Assembly: GCA_963971405.1 (NCBI GenBank)
Contig: OZ020485.1
Coordinates: 42,653,469-42,717,468 of the forward strand
From: Psococerastis gibbosa
Taxonomy: Eukaryota; Arthropoda; Insecta; Psocodea; Psocidae
Length of the DNA: 64,000 nucleotides
Direction: 5' to 3'
Shown: piece after piece, positions 23,801 to 32,900 of the stretch
Numbering within the stretch: position 1 is the first letter of the stretch
Layout: every line of letters begins with the position of its first letter
Notes under the pieces: generated by a model
The model's database searches: none
The model's input: only the letters and a program-made list of their open reading frames with translations
Told to the model about the DNA's origin: nothing
Position numbers and translations under genes: made by a program

Positions 23801-26800
23801 ATAAAAACAAGAAGTCAAAAATATTCTTCTTTGGTTGAGTAAATGATATTTTGATGTTTTCAATTCTCTGTTTGTAAATCTTTGCCGTCTGGCAGCGCCA
23901 CTACGGTACCCTCAGGTCTCATGGGGACACGAAAGGGGTACCGGGGCCAACTCGGACCTATGACGCACCATGAGCAGTCTCTGTATTCTTTACGTCATTG
24001 GTAGGTACATAGTAGCCTCCATGGTTTTCTGCGTTTGGCATCTCAACGATTGGTTAGCTGCAACTCCCTACATATCATACTTCATCTCTCTTGGTCCTGC
24101 GCCTTCCTCTTCAGTTTTTGTTACCTTCGATCTGCTGCGTCCTCCTTCAGTTGATCCATGAATTTATTCTTCGGCCACCCTCTTCTGTTGGTTCTTGGTT
24201 CCATTATATTACGATATTAAGCCGATATTTTAAACGTAAAACATAATTCTTTAATTGCCGCAGGTTACTGAGAACAGCAGCTGGATTTCACTCCAGTGTC
24301 CAGTTCTTCCATCCAACGACTCCGTTGAAGAGGCAACTTTATGTGACAACGGTAGTCAAATGTTTGGCTACGGAGCACAGTAGAAGAAAGAAAGGTCTCG
24401 CCCCATACCTCATAAAGAGGGTTGTGGATAATATTCTGAATGACATTGAGGCTGTTATTGTCGCCAGTAAGTAAATTGATAATAGGCCTAAGTTACTTTT
24501 AAATTACATTTAACCCCAATATTAAGGTAAAACTTTTTTTAAGCGAAGGACGACTTAGTTAATAAGACGAAACTAATTAATTTCTCTGTCCACAACCGCA
24601 ATCACGTTTTTTGATTTCATAGAAAATATCAGATTTCGTATTAATTTAACATTTTCTCATGTAAAAAAACACAATAAAGTCAAGAAAATTTGTATTTCTT
24701 TAGTCTTCAAAAAAAAATTTAACACTTGTGGCTGTGAATCGTTAAAATAATTAATTCAGTAAAAAAAATTGCCCTTAAAAAAAAGCGCCATGCATTGACA
24801 ATCATGGTTTCTTTTCACAGCTGTGCCTGAAGATCGAAGACTTTATGACGCTTCCCTATTACTGGACGCAGTGCTGAAACTGTTGACTGAATCCTCTATG
24901 TGCACTGTTGTCAGAGATTCCATAGTAAGCTTCGTTAGAGCCGGCCAAACACCTCTCGTCCTTCAAGGCCTATTGCGTACCAGCGGCATTAGAGTACCGA
25001 ATCCTATTATCTACGGGGACATAATCGAATGCTGCATAGACACGCATTTTGCATTTGGTGGTTAGTTCCCATTCAGTTCATGTATATACATTGTAGACCA
25101 GAATACGTGCGTAGGCATAATATTGTAGTTTTATTGTTTTTACTGTGGAAAAATTCGTACGCGTTACAAAATTGTTCTCAGCAATGCATTCTACATGCCT
25201 GAAGCTATGGTACCAATTTCTTACATGCAGATCACTCGATTTAGCAAGTTAAATAAAAACTGGTTTTCCTATATTACCTGTTGTGATTGGGAGTCAATTC
25301 CCAATTATAGTGCCCATGATTAACTTACTGAGAATTCTCGCTCTGATTGTTGACTTGTTGACTTGGGTAGAGCATTGTTTCCTACTATAAATAATTTTTG
25401 AATTTACAGCAATCTACACCCAAGTGATAGGCTAATAGGCCAGTAACAGCTATTAATTTGAAAGCCTACTTAATTATAATTCAAATGATCAATAAAGGCA
25501 ACTGCTATTTCGTCGTAAAATTATTGAAAGAAAATATGAAATGATACGAAGTGCTTCTCTCCATAAGCTTATCATTTTTGGGAATTGACCCCCCTATCAG
25601 AGGCGGGCATTTTACAGCATTGGTTTTTGTTTCTTATTTACAAATAGGAAAGTTGTCCATTAAGGCATACATTTCAATGGGTTTCCAGCGAAATTTTACT
25701 ATGTAAAAAACTGAAAGTGGTTCGCTCTTGAGGGCAGTAGTAGGCCTTAATTATGTAAATATACGTATATTATCATTATTGTCGCCTGTTATTATGGCAA
25801 CAATAGAGCTACTATACATCAAATCACTTGGCATTGTAAAAAAAACCATAAGTATTTTATTAATAGAATAGGAGTATCAATATGAAGAGGAGGAAGTTCA
25901 TAAATTTCATAATTTCGAAAATAAGGACTCAATGCATAATTTGGCTTGGGTTACACATTTCAGGAAATCGTGACTGGGGGGATCTTGCACTATCTATTGC
26001 CCCTCACACGGCCGTCTCTTCCAATATTGATTCTATATTGATCAGCAATTCCTTTCTTCTGACACTGCATGGTTCCATTCTGCAAAGGTTAACTACAGAG
26101 ACAGACTCTCCACGAACTCAACTGAATACCCTTCTTCATATGTTTGCGACATTTAAACCCAGGTATGGCGGCCTTATTAAAGCATTAATGCTTTATTGCT
26201 TTCCTAGCAGCAAAATATTAGTAATTAGTAGTAATTAGTAAATAGTAGTAATTACATGCAATACATTATAGGCAAGCGTGGAGGTATTTTAAAGCTGTCC
26301 TCGTAGCAGTACCCCAAAGCAACGATTAGTACCTTATTTACGTAATTGATAATTGTCTTTTAGGGGTAAGTATGCTAAATACGGAAAGTGAGGATGTCTG
26401 GTTGCCGCCTTAGGCCCGGTCTCACCAACGCTTTCGTTAGGACTGCTGGACGGCACCGCTATGCATTGGAACACGCTTTTTATGCAGGCTGCAAATTTTT
26501 CAACTCCCTACCTAGGAATTTAAGAGGGAAAAACAAGAAAGTTTTTAAAATATCTAAAAACTTTTCTGATTGAAAAATCCTACTATACTATAAATGAATT
26601 TATGAATTGATTTTGATTGACAATATTTCTTTTTCTTATGATCACATTATGTATCCATGTACAGATATTGTATAGTATGTGCCATCTAAGTTGTAATGTT
26701 TTTATGACAAAATTGTCTAAATGTTTTTTTTTTTGTGTGTTTATTATTGACGATTGCCGAAAGGACTGTTTGTGTCTTAATGGATCAATAAATTATATTA

Positions 26801-27829
26801 TATTCTATTAATGGGGCGTCCAGAATCCGTTACCGAGCTGTTGCTAGGGATGGTGAGCACGGCCCTTAGTTGTGAAGGCAGAGGATTGCGACAAGACAAG
26901 GGGAGATGAATACAAAAGACCGTTGCAAATATATTTATATTCACGCATTTTCTATTTACTGCTCGTATTTCTTCCAACTTTATTATACTAATGTACTGTG
27001 TGTCAATTTTTCAGTGAAGAATCGGAGCCCAAGTTGGTTCTACTAATCGGACTGACGTTACGGTTGGCTCAGGCGCAGCCAGATGTAGGCACGCTTCTGC
27101 AGTCATTGTCTGAAAGCCTTAACAATATTGCCAATGACCGTTCAGGTGGCATTTTATCCACACTAGGTCTCAAGAGGAACTCCTCGCCTACCTTTAGGTA
27201 CGTCTTCCAAAATGGAATCGATATAATCAAAGTTTTGGCCAGTACACGGCAGTTATAGAAAGGAAGATGGGGAAAAATTGACGGAAACAATATTCGAACC
27301 CGAGTCTCTAAATCCATTATCTTTCTACAAAGTATAATAATTATGTACTCTGTACCTCTAATTGTTGCTACTTGACATCAAGGTATTAACACGACAGCGT
27401 TTGCAAATTTACGATCACTCGTACAGTACTGGGGATAATTTCAAAATTGAACAACAAATTAATAAAACAATTATGCATATGGAAAATTTTTCAAATTATT
27501 GGTTAGGAGTTATAGAATTATTTAGTTGTCTAATAATACAGTTTGTTCCTGAAAATGTTGCAACTTATTCTTGTTGCAGACTGAAAGCGACTTGTTTGGT
27601 GGCCTGTGCTGGTATATCGTCATTGCTGGTAAGCAAATTCAACCACCCTAGCGACGACCGCTTCTTTACTGCGATGGACAAGGTTGATACGAACAAGGCT
27701 TTCCAGCCCATACTGGCGCACATTTTGGCTGTGAGGCCTGCACTTCGTGACATCAAAGATGTTGAGGAATTCATTGTGTTACTATACTCCTTAGCAGCTC
27801 AAGTCTTTGGCCGATTGTACCTTTTCTAA
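8820..27829 (+). CDS. EPG5: Ectopic P granules protein 5 homologue (EPG5)
   Basis: Known role: EPG5 is a Rab7 effector that tethers autophagosomes to late endosomes and lysosomes. Exons from splice sites and frame: 8820-8843, 8913-9059, 9944-10214, 10383-10642, 11279-11530, 11928-12111, 13033-16533, 16909-17232, 18484-18739, 18981-19132, 20239-20375, 21253-21436, 22265-22444, 23084-23253, 24264-24466, 24821-25060, 25964-26162, 27015-27197 and 27580-27829. The start gives MAVAVKHK then RSKTK, like the short basic start of EPG5 proteins. The second to fourth exons are acidic and low complexity. The 3.5-kb exon is alpha-helical with no signal peptide or catalytic motif. About 2,300-2,400 codons are recovered, slightly under the usual EPG5 length of about 2,500. 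The junction between 12111 and 13033 is out of phase, so an exon is missing or broken there (a candidate begins at 12266). Introns carry many transposons. Identity rests on size, the N-terminus and several remembered sequence blocks. Confidence 0.8.
10657..10982. mobile_element. hAT-type MITE
   Basis: About 326 bp with terminal inverted repeats: CAGGGGTTCCCAACC at the left and CAGGGGTTTCCAAAC (reverse complement) at the right, each followed by GTCCACGGACCAC-like sequence. Flanks are TATTGGAC (10649-10656) and TATTAGAC (10983-10990), an 8-bp target duplication with one change. No reading frame. It sits 14 bp after the splice donor at 10643 in EPG5. Confidence 0.85.
12310..12400. mobile_element. 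Left part of a MITE interrupted by a LINE
   Basis: TCGCGATTTGCCGACGTC and the following AAGCCATAGCAGAAGATTTC-like sequence match the inverted repeats of the element at 23260-23532 (CGCGAGTTTCCGACGTC, then GTAGAATATTTCTTG). The copy stops at GGCATGAAGCT, where a LINE is inserted; sequence after 12953 resumes with the same 11 bases. Confidence 0.6.
12401..12952 (-). mobile_element. 5'-truncated LINE with 11-bp target duplication
   Basis: The minus strand encodes an RNase H end (PTAGVKGNKLADGVPEEAAE) and then, nearer its 3' end, a cysteine-rich C-terminal motif (LCRACGMDDQTLEHILLQC), as in I/R1-like LINEs. The 3' end is a short AAGT-type repeat (TTACTTACTTACTTAC on the plus strand). The insertion is bounded by GGCATGAAGCT at 12390-12400 and 12953-12963, a direct duplication as made by target-primed reverse transcription. 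Confidence 0.85.
17355..17540 (-). repeat. tRNA-like SINE, copy 3
   Basis: In the EPG5 intron after 17232. Blocks in order: TTTTTTTAAATATAAATTATT (tail side), CGCATGCAAACAATTCAATG, TATCCGAATAACCTCTTCAG, GTGTTGAGTTACGACAAGTC, GATCGCATGATGTGTAGAGA, CTCGCACAAGTACGAACAAG. Closely similar to the copies at 8003 and 18745. Confidence 0.75.
18005..18180. repeat. Degenerate repeat related to the element at 54729
   Basis: GGCCACATACTATGTATCAA followed by AATGAAGAGGAACATTTCTT matches the stretch near 54912-54955 (GGCCACATGTCATGTATCGA, AATGTAGAGGATCATTTCTG). The paired end of the element is not obvious here. Confidence 0.4.
18188..18327. mobile_element. Hairpin MITE (GGCG..TATTCCACC family), copy A
   Basis: A nearly perfect inverted repeat over its whole 140 bp: GGCGCTTATTCCACCAACGT at one end and its complement ACGTTAGTGGAATAAGCGCC at the other. 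TGGTAGCAGACAT and its complement sit next to the loop. Flanked by TAA on both sides (18185-18187 and 18328-18330), a 3-bp target duplication as in the PIF/Harbinger superfamily. No coding capacity. Confidence 0.88.
18745..18925 (-). repeat. tRNA-like SINE, copy 4
   Basis: Starts within a few bases of the EPG5 splice donor at 18740. Blocks: GACAAACAATTTCATGAATG, TATCCGATTGACCTATTCAG, GTGTTGAGTTACGACACGTC, GATTGCATGGTGTGTAGGGA, CTCGTACAAAGTGCAAGCCC. Oriented against the gene, like copies 3 and 5. Confidence 0.75.
19298..19629 (+). mobile_element. Helitron-like non-autonomous element
   Basis: Begins A|TCTCTATATATATAAAAATG followed by a stretch (AACTGAAAAAGTTCTGCACC, GATCGAGCTGAAATTGTAGC) of the kind found at 5' ends of arthropod Helitrons. 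It ends with a GC-rich hairpin (GCAGCCGGAGGCTGC) about 15 bases before CACTTG|T. A canonical 3' end is CTRR, so CTTG is off by one base. No inverted repeats and no reading frame. The class call is inference. Confidence 0.55.
19690..20105. mobile_element. Fold-back element, copy 1
   Basis: Two long inverted arms. The left arm has GGCTTCCAAACGTTTCGTCA, CAACAACTGCGGTCGACATC and TTCAGTGGCACTACGTACAC. The right arm (19958-20095) carries their complements with few changes. Arm ends include AATAAGGGGCAGAAGA and its complement near 20070. The middle (about 19850-19950) is unrelated. Related to the element at 21690. Confidence 0.75.
21690..22120. mobile_element. Fold-back element, copy 2
   Basis: Same family as 19690-20105. 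The outer end GGCCGGAGTC (21697) has its complement at 20083 of copy 1. The left arm holds CACTTCCAAACGGTTCAACA and GTACTGCGTAGACTTCTAAG; the right arm holds TTAGACGTCTACGTAGTACC and GTCGAAACGTTTGTAAATAC. It lies in an EPG5 intron and is more diverged than copy 1. Confidence 0.65.
22735..22920. repeat. Dispersed repeat, uninterrupted copy
   Basis: CAGCAGCCCTATTACGGCAA, CGTAACACCGGGGCTTATTT, AAGGTGTCACGTGACGGTGT and GCGGGAAATTCAAATCAATA run in order without interruption. The same blocks occur in reverse orientation at 28435-28555 and 29140-29216, where they are separated by MITE sequence. This copy therefore shows the state before insertion. Confidence 0.7.
22970..23060 (-). repeat. tRNA-like SINE, copy 5 (partial)
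   Basis: GGCCTCTGTAGGTGTTGAGT, TACGACAGGTCACCGATCGC and GACTCGCACAAGTACGAATA match the central part of the family. The tail half is missing. It ends about 20 bp before the EPG5 exon that starts at 23084. Confidence 0.65.
23260..23532. mobile_element. MITE with long terminal inverted repeats
   Basis: The left arm reads CGCGAGTTTCCGACGTC and the complement of the right arm reads CACGAGTTGCCGACGTC. Both continue into related sequence (TTTTTCATTG and TTTTCTCATTG), so the element is a degenerate palindrome of about 270 bp. A second copy lies at 46611-46903 and half a copy at 12310-12400. The outer end resembles CAGTACACACGGACGA. It starts just after the EPG5 splice donor at 23254. Confidence 0.7.
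24030..24210 (-). mobile_element. LINE 3' relic (weak)
   Basis: The minus strand reads like the extreme C-terminus of an RTE-type LINE: a basic, glycine-rich stretch, then a tryptophan-poor tail with several stops. Similarity is by composition and order only, so the call is tentative. Confidence 0.35.
26388..26573 (+). mobile_element. LINE C-terminal fragment
   Basis: An open stretch encodes RTAGRHRYALEHAFYAGCKF, then FNSLPRNLRGK. The pattern of basic residues, Y/F-x-G-x-K-x-F-N-S-L-P and a short tail is the usual last segment of CR1/Jockey-like LINE proteins. It lies in an EPG5 intron and has no polymerase core. Confidence 0.6.
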
Positions 27830-28294
27830 TGTAGATTATTATCTTGTAGGTTTATTTCATTACAGTAAGCCTGCATTGCTTCTTTGTACCTTGAGGATTT
27901 CTCAATTTTTTATTTTTTGAACCCTCCTGAATTTTACCCAATGTATGGCCTTTTACTGCACCCTGTCCAGTGAACTGTGAAGGGTTGTATTTTAAACATT
28001 AGTTTCATTGGATGCATCGTATGTTATACATCTGAGGAGCGCTTTCTATCTTCCTGCTTTTTAGATACCTTCTTGTGAGTATTCAAATTTCAAAGAAACT
28101 CTACATTGCAAAATGTACGGTTTATAAGTTACCGAATGCGTATGCCATTTAAGTTCTGCGTTTACGACTAATATGAAAATTGCCACCTGTGTAGTTCTTT
28201 ATTTAGAGTACAGAATCTGCTAGTATATAATTATTTCTCATTTTATAACACTCTTACATTGGTGGTCAATATAATTTCCTTGTTCCCCCCGTTC

Positions 28295-28566
28295 CGAAAA
28301 ATGCGCGGGAAATTCAAATTGATTAATTACGAGTGATCCTCGGCTATACTTTTGGTGAGTTTTCAATTTTTTCTCCCTTAGATGTAGACACATTAATTAA
28401 AATTCTTATATATCAAAATTCTAGCTGTACCTACATTTTAATGTTTATTAGTATTTTCTTAAATTATCAAGCAATGCCACCATTCTCTTGTATTCCAATA
28501 ATTTATTGATTTGAATTTCCCGCATATATTTTCACACCGGCACTTGACACCTTACTACGGCAGTAC
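28295..28566 (-). repeat. Dispersed repeat, left part, interrupted at 28567
   Basis: The reverse complement carries AAGGTGTCAAGTGCCGGTGT, GCGGGAAATTCAAATCAATA, ATTATTGGAATACAAGAGAA and AATACTAATAAACATTAAAA, matching 22797-22920. A second GCGCGGGAAATTCAAATTGA lies near 28303, so the element may have inverted ends. The rest of the repeat follows after the MITE, at 29134-29216. Confidence 0.65.
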
Positions 28567-29133
28567 GGCGACTATTCCACCGGCAAATTTACTTCACTAA
28601 TTCACTTGTGTTTTGAGATTTTTTGTTTGTTTTGTTTTAAGGAGACTATTATGTAGATACTTAACTTATCTATTATAAATTAAGTTATAAAATGGTAGCA
28701 GACATCATTAATAAGTCTTAGGTCTTAAGTTAATAAGTCATTTCATAACTTAATTTATAATAGATAAGTTAAGTATCTATATATTAATCTCCTTAAAACA
28801 AAACAAACAAAATATCTCAAATCACAAATGAAGTAAAATCGCCGGTGGAATTGCCACTTAAGCGAGCTTAAAATAGGTAACCTTACTCCGTCCCAATCTG
28901 ATATTGCCACTGTAATAATACATAGCGTTAAGAGTACATGTTAAACATCAATAGCTCTATGCTGATTCTGGTGTTAGGGTAGTTGATAGTTTCTAAACGT
29001 ATATTGTTGCTAAGTAGACTAGCTAATAGATAAGTTAAGTATAAGTACATAATAGTCTCCTTAAAACAAAACAAACAAAAATCTCAAAACACAAGTGAAT
29101 TAGTGAAGCAAATTTGCCGGTGGAATAGTCGCC
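28567..29133. mobile_element. Hairpin MITE (GGCG..TATTCCACC family), copy B, composite
   Basis: The outer ends pair exactly over the first 55 or so bases: GGCGACTATTCCACCGGCAA at 28567 and TTGCCGGTGGAATAGTCGCC ending 29133. Inside is GTTTTGTTTTAAGGAGACTA and its complement, plus TGGTAGCAGACAT at 28692. A second, diverged right end (CGCCGGTGGAATTGCCACTT, near 28840) shows that one member is nested in another. About 160 bp near 28870-29020 is unique. No reading frame. Confidence 0.8.
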
Positions 29134-29216
29134 TAATACGACATTAAAAAATAAACCCCGGTGTTACGTTAATCCCACATCGCCGCAATAGGGCTGCTGA
29201 AACTATAGTTCAAACG
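29134..29216 (-). repeat. Dispersed repeat, right part after the MITE
   Basis: The reverse complement gives CAGCAGCCCTATTGCGGCGA and CGTAACACCGGGGTTTATTT, the continuation of the repeat seen intact at 22735-22795. Confidence 0.65.
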
Positions 29217-29855
29217 TCGAAAATATACTTTCCTAATTTTTTTAAAAGTAAACTCCAACTAATGTCATTGCCCTTTGGTCAAGGTATGGGAAAATTCAAA
29301 CCTCACACCAAGCCTAGCCGCACAGTGTCTTTATTTTGTGGTAAAAAATAAGGCGGGCGTGTAAGTCTCATTCAGCACTATAATACAGATTGACAAAAAA
29401 AATTGGATTCACAATAAGAGACGTTGGCAGACAGAATCGGCAGTGCAGTAGTAATAAACAATAAATAAGGACTTTAATACTAAATAGGCTCAGAAAATTG
29501 AAAACTGATGAGTGATTACAGAAATGGAGCCGTTGTAAGTTTTAAACAATAACAATAGGTGGCGCACGAGTAGCCATCGAATCATTAGTTTGGCGCCAAT
29601 ATTTAAATTGCGGCTTGCGTATTTAATATTTCAATATGCCCCCATGAGTAAATAAATGGCTCCCAATTAACCTCTACAGACATTTTACTGTATAGGCCCC
29701 TACGGTAGATTCGAGTACCACTCTGTCCAGTTTTATCTAGGATTCCCTTTTTGAATACAAAAACTTCTACAATTTAGAGCATATGCGTGGGCTCAAACTT
29801 CGCTAGGACGGTTTAGCTAGCGTGACAGACAATAGTATATATATTTTATCACTTA

Positions 29856-29861
29856 TTTATT
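29856..29861 (-). terminator. Polyadenylation signal of HRI
   Basis: TTTATT on the plus strand is AATAAA on the minus strand, about 78 bp beyond the HRI stop codon. This is the first such hexamer I found downstream of the stop. Confidence 0.55.
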
Positions 29862-29938
29862 ACAACCGTAAATGCACTTTTGTCAAGAGAAATACAATTG
29901 GAACCATGGTCTTATTTTCAATTTTGATAAGAGACTCT

Positions 29939-32900
29939 TCATTGACTATGAGGGCGGTGTTCCTTCAACATTCGTATCTCTTGATCTCTTTCAGCTAACA
30001 GTCGTCGTAATTCCAAAATGGTCAAATCTTTGTTATCCAAGCTGGAGTGGTTACAATTTTGCAAACGGTCTAATAATTCACTTGCGCTTGGTCTTTCATT
30101 CGGGTCGGCAGTCAAAAGATCCATCAAAAGAATCTACGAAAACAATTTGAATATCGATTATATATTATCATTCTAATTTTAGAGGCGTAACCAAATTAAA
30201 CCCAGTTCCGTCTTGTCAAAACTCCAATGTTGGGAAGAATCGGGAATGATTATCGTACGTATCGTGGTGCAACCATCCTAGTGCAGTGCCGGGATTGGCT
30301 ATGGGGCCAGGAGGGTCGTGGCCCCCACAAAAAGCCGCCTAATACTAAATCGCAATAGATTAAAAGAACTACAGCAAATAAATAAACTTGTCGAAATATT
30401 TGGCGGGAAATTGGAACGTGCCGTAGCATTGATGATTGATTAATAGTCTTGACTTTATTCTATTCTATTTTGCATCCTGAGCCTGTATTTTATAAATAAT
30501 AGTGGAATATTCGTGTAAGGGTGCAAGACTTTTCTGCCCGAGAAAGGGCCCCCACACAATTCCGGCCCAGGGGCCCCCACATGGCTAAACCCGGCACTGT
30601 CCTAGTGTACCAGTATATGACATATTACTTAAATGTATTTCCTTCTTCTTTATCTACCTTGCTAATACCCCCTTCAGGGTGTCAAGGGGATCTCGGTTCA
30701 TACATAACATCATCTCTGCCGTCCGCACGATTTTTCCTTGGTAATGGGTTCCTCTATGAAACTTACATAGCACCAAGACTTCGTGTTTGAACTTGCTATG
30801 TTATGAATGAGGGGACCTCCGAATGAATCGTGTAACCTTACTATGTTCCCCAAGTGGTTCGGAATCCACTATAAGCCGAAGTTGCACCCTGTCAGTCTTC
30901 TCCCTGAGGCGAAGAAGTCTGCCATTCGGGTGCTTCGAGTTAAGAAATAGACTCACTCCCTCCGCCAGGCTGACAGTGTAGCTTAAAAGCAGATGTTGGA
31001 AAACAAACGAACATGTTACCTGGATAATTGGAGGCAGCCCAGAAGGAAGCACCCTTTCTCGCGCCTTACGCAATACAGCCACCCTTTCCATGTCAGTTCC
31101 AAAGGGCTTCATCAATTCAAGTAATACAAGACCAAGAGAGAAAAGGTCACTCCGTTGATTACACTTGCCTCGCAGCTGCTCCGGAGCAGCATAAAGGCTG
31201 GTGCCTCTGTGGCCCGCCAGCAGAGGGCAGGACCCACGACACTGGTCATTGCAGGCCAGGCCGAAGTCCCCAACTTGCACCCACATCTCACTGCTAATAA
31301 AGATGTTGCTGGGCTGCAACAAAAGGCAAATTTAATTTTCATAACAAGCAGTAATTGGATTGGAATATCTTTGTACCAGAGAGACATACTGAAAATAAGG
31401 TTTCCACAAGCTGCAGAAGTCTTATGTTAGGCCTGATTCATAGAAACTCTCACATAACCTTATGCATAACCCAGATTGTAACCATAATTTATCTTAGGTA
31501 CAGCACCTTCAAAAAATTTTCTTCGTCAATTCTCATGCCAATTTATCCGTTTAACCGGTATTAATACTAAAAGTTGTATATGCACAGTACCTACCTTAAC
31601 ATCGTGGTGCACAACGTTCATTTTGTGGATGTATGCAATGCCCGCAGCCACCTGAAGCATTATGTTTATTGCCAATGAAGTATCCAAAGTTTGGTTCACA
31701 GCGTTTCGACGATCTAGCCATTGTCTAAGAGTTTCATTGCAAAGCTCCATTGTCACATATAAAATTGCTCCCAACTGCAAAAGCAAGTTAAAAACTGACT
31801 CCTTTTCCAATGCAAGACACTATGGAATAGGATGCATCAAGAACCCTTACGGCACAAAACCAAGCCGGCTATCAAAATGTATGGAGGGAAAAAAAACTTA
31901 CACGGTGACACTGAATTGCCATAAAGGTAGTTAACGAATAATACTGACCACACCTTGGCAATTGGAGGGGGGAAAAGCCTTGTAATTGTAAAAATCAAAT
32001 ATATCATGAAATATCATTCGTAGAGCTGTCAAAAGTACTAGGACAAATATAAGAAATTTTTCTGAGCATTTTCATATATGATTCACTTTGATTCACATCA
32101 CTCGCCAATACCCAATTTTTCGGTTATTATGAGGAATTTTGAGATATACAATGGGGGTGAACAATTTGATGACTCAGCCACGGTTAATACTATCTTTTGA
32201 CTGAATTCAATTTTTTTTCGGCGCCAAAAATAGGGGTTTATGGGGGTCAACAAATTATTGAGAACTTAGTTCAGCGTAACTCAACAAAGTGCAAGCACAA
32301 AAAAAAGGATATCCCCTCAAGAGAATCCCCAATAAGGATTAATTATTTTTAATAATAATAAGTGTATTAGAAATACTGTGCAGGGAGCACAAGGGGGCTT
32401 AAGTGTATGCGATACGCTACCTACGTACCCCAATTGTAATGAAGAAAAAAAATACTATACCATACTCAATGAAAGTTACAATAATAGGCTAGAAGAAGAT
32501 GATAAGAATAATATAAATATTAAATAATAGTATAGGTGTTTTGTCGGTGTATACTAGAATGAAAATGATATTTTTACCCTTGGCATACTGGAGGTAGACG
32601 CTGGGCGGTATGGGCGGACAGCAGTATTGTCTCTCTCATCGCTGACACTGCCACCAGAGTTATCGCTTTCCTCAAATATCACCAAGTCTGAAATGTCGGA
32701 GCTGCTGCTATCTTCAATAGCCGGCGGCGCCGGCATCGTAAAAGCCTCCAGCCAGGCAGCCTTATACTGGACAATGTTGCTGTGATTAAGACGTGCAAGC
32801 GTCTTCACCTCAAAGAGAGTCCTGAGGAACGATCCCGAGCTTCTATTGCGGACCTAGGTAAATCATACTGAAATTAGTCACCTAATATTAATTATTACAC

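Larger units (their letters stand above)
27830..29938. other. Intergenic region between convergent EPG5 and HRI genes
   Basis: Both genes end here. 27830-28290 is AT-rich flank of EPG5. 28295-29216 is an old repeat split by a MITE. 29217-29855 has no recognised feature. The HRI polyadenylation signal is at 29856-29861. Confidence 0.7.

Noticed and set aside
31028-31430. Several overlapping frames on the plus strand
   Set aside because: Shadows of the HRI catalytic-domain exon on the minus strand.
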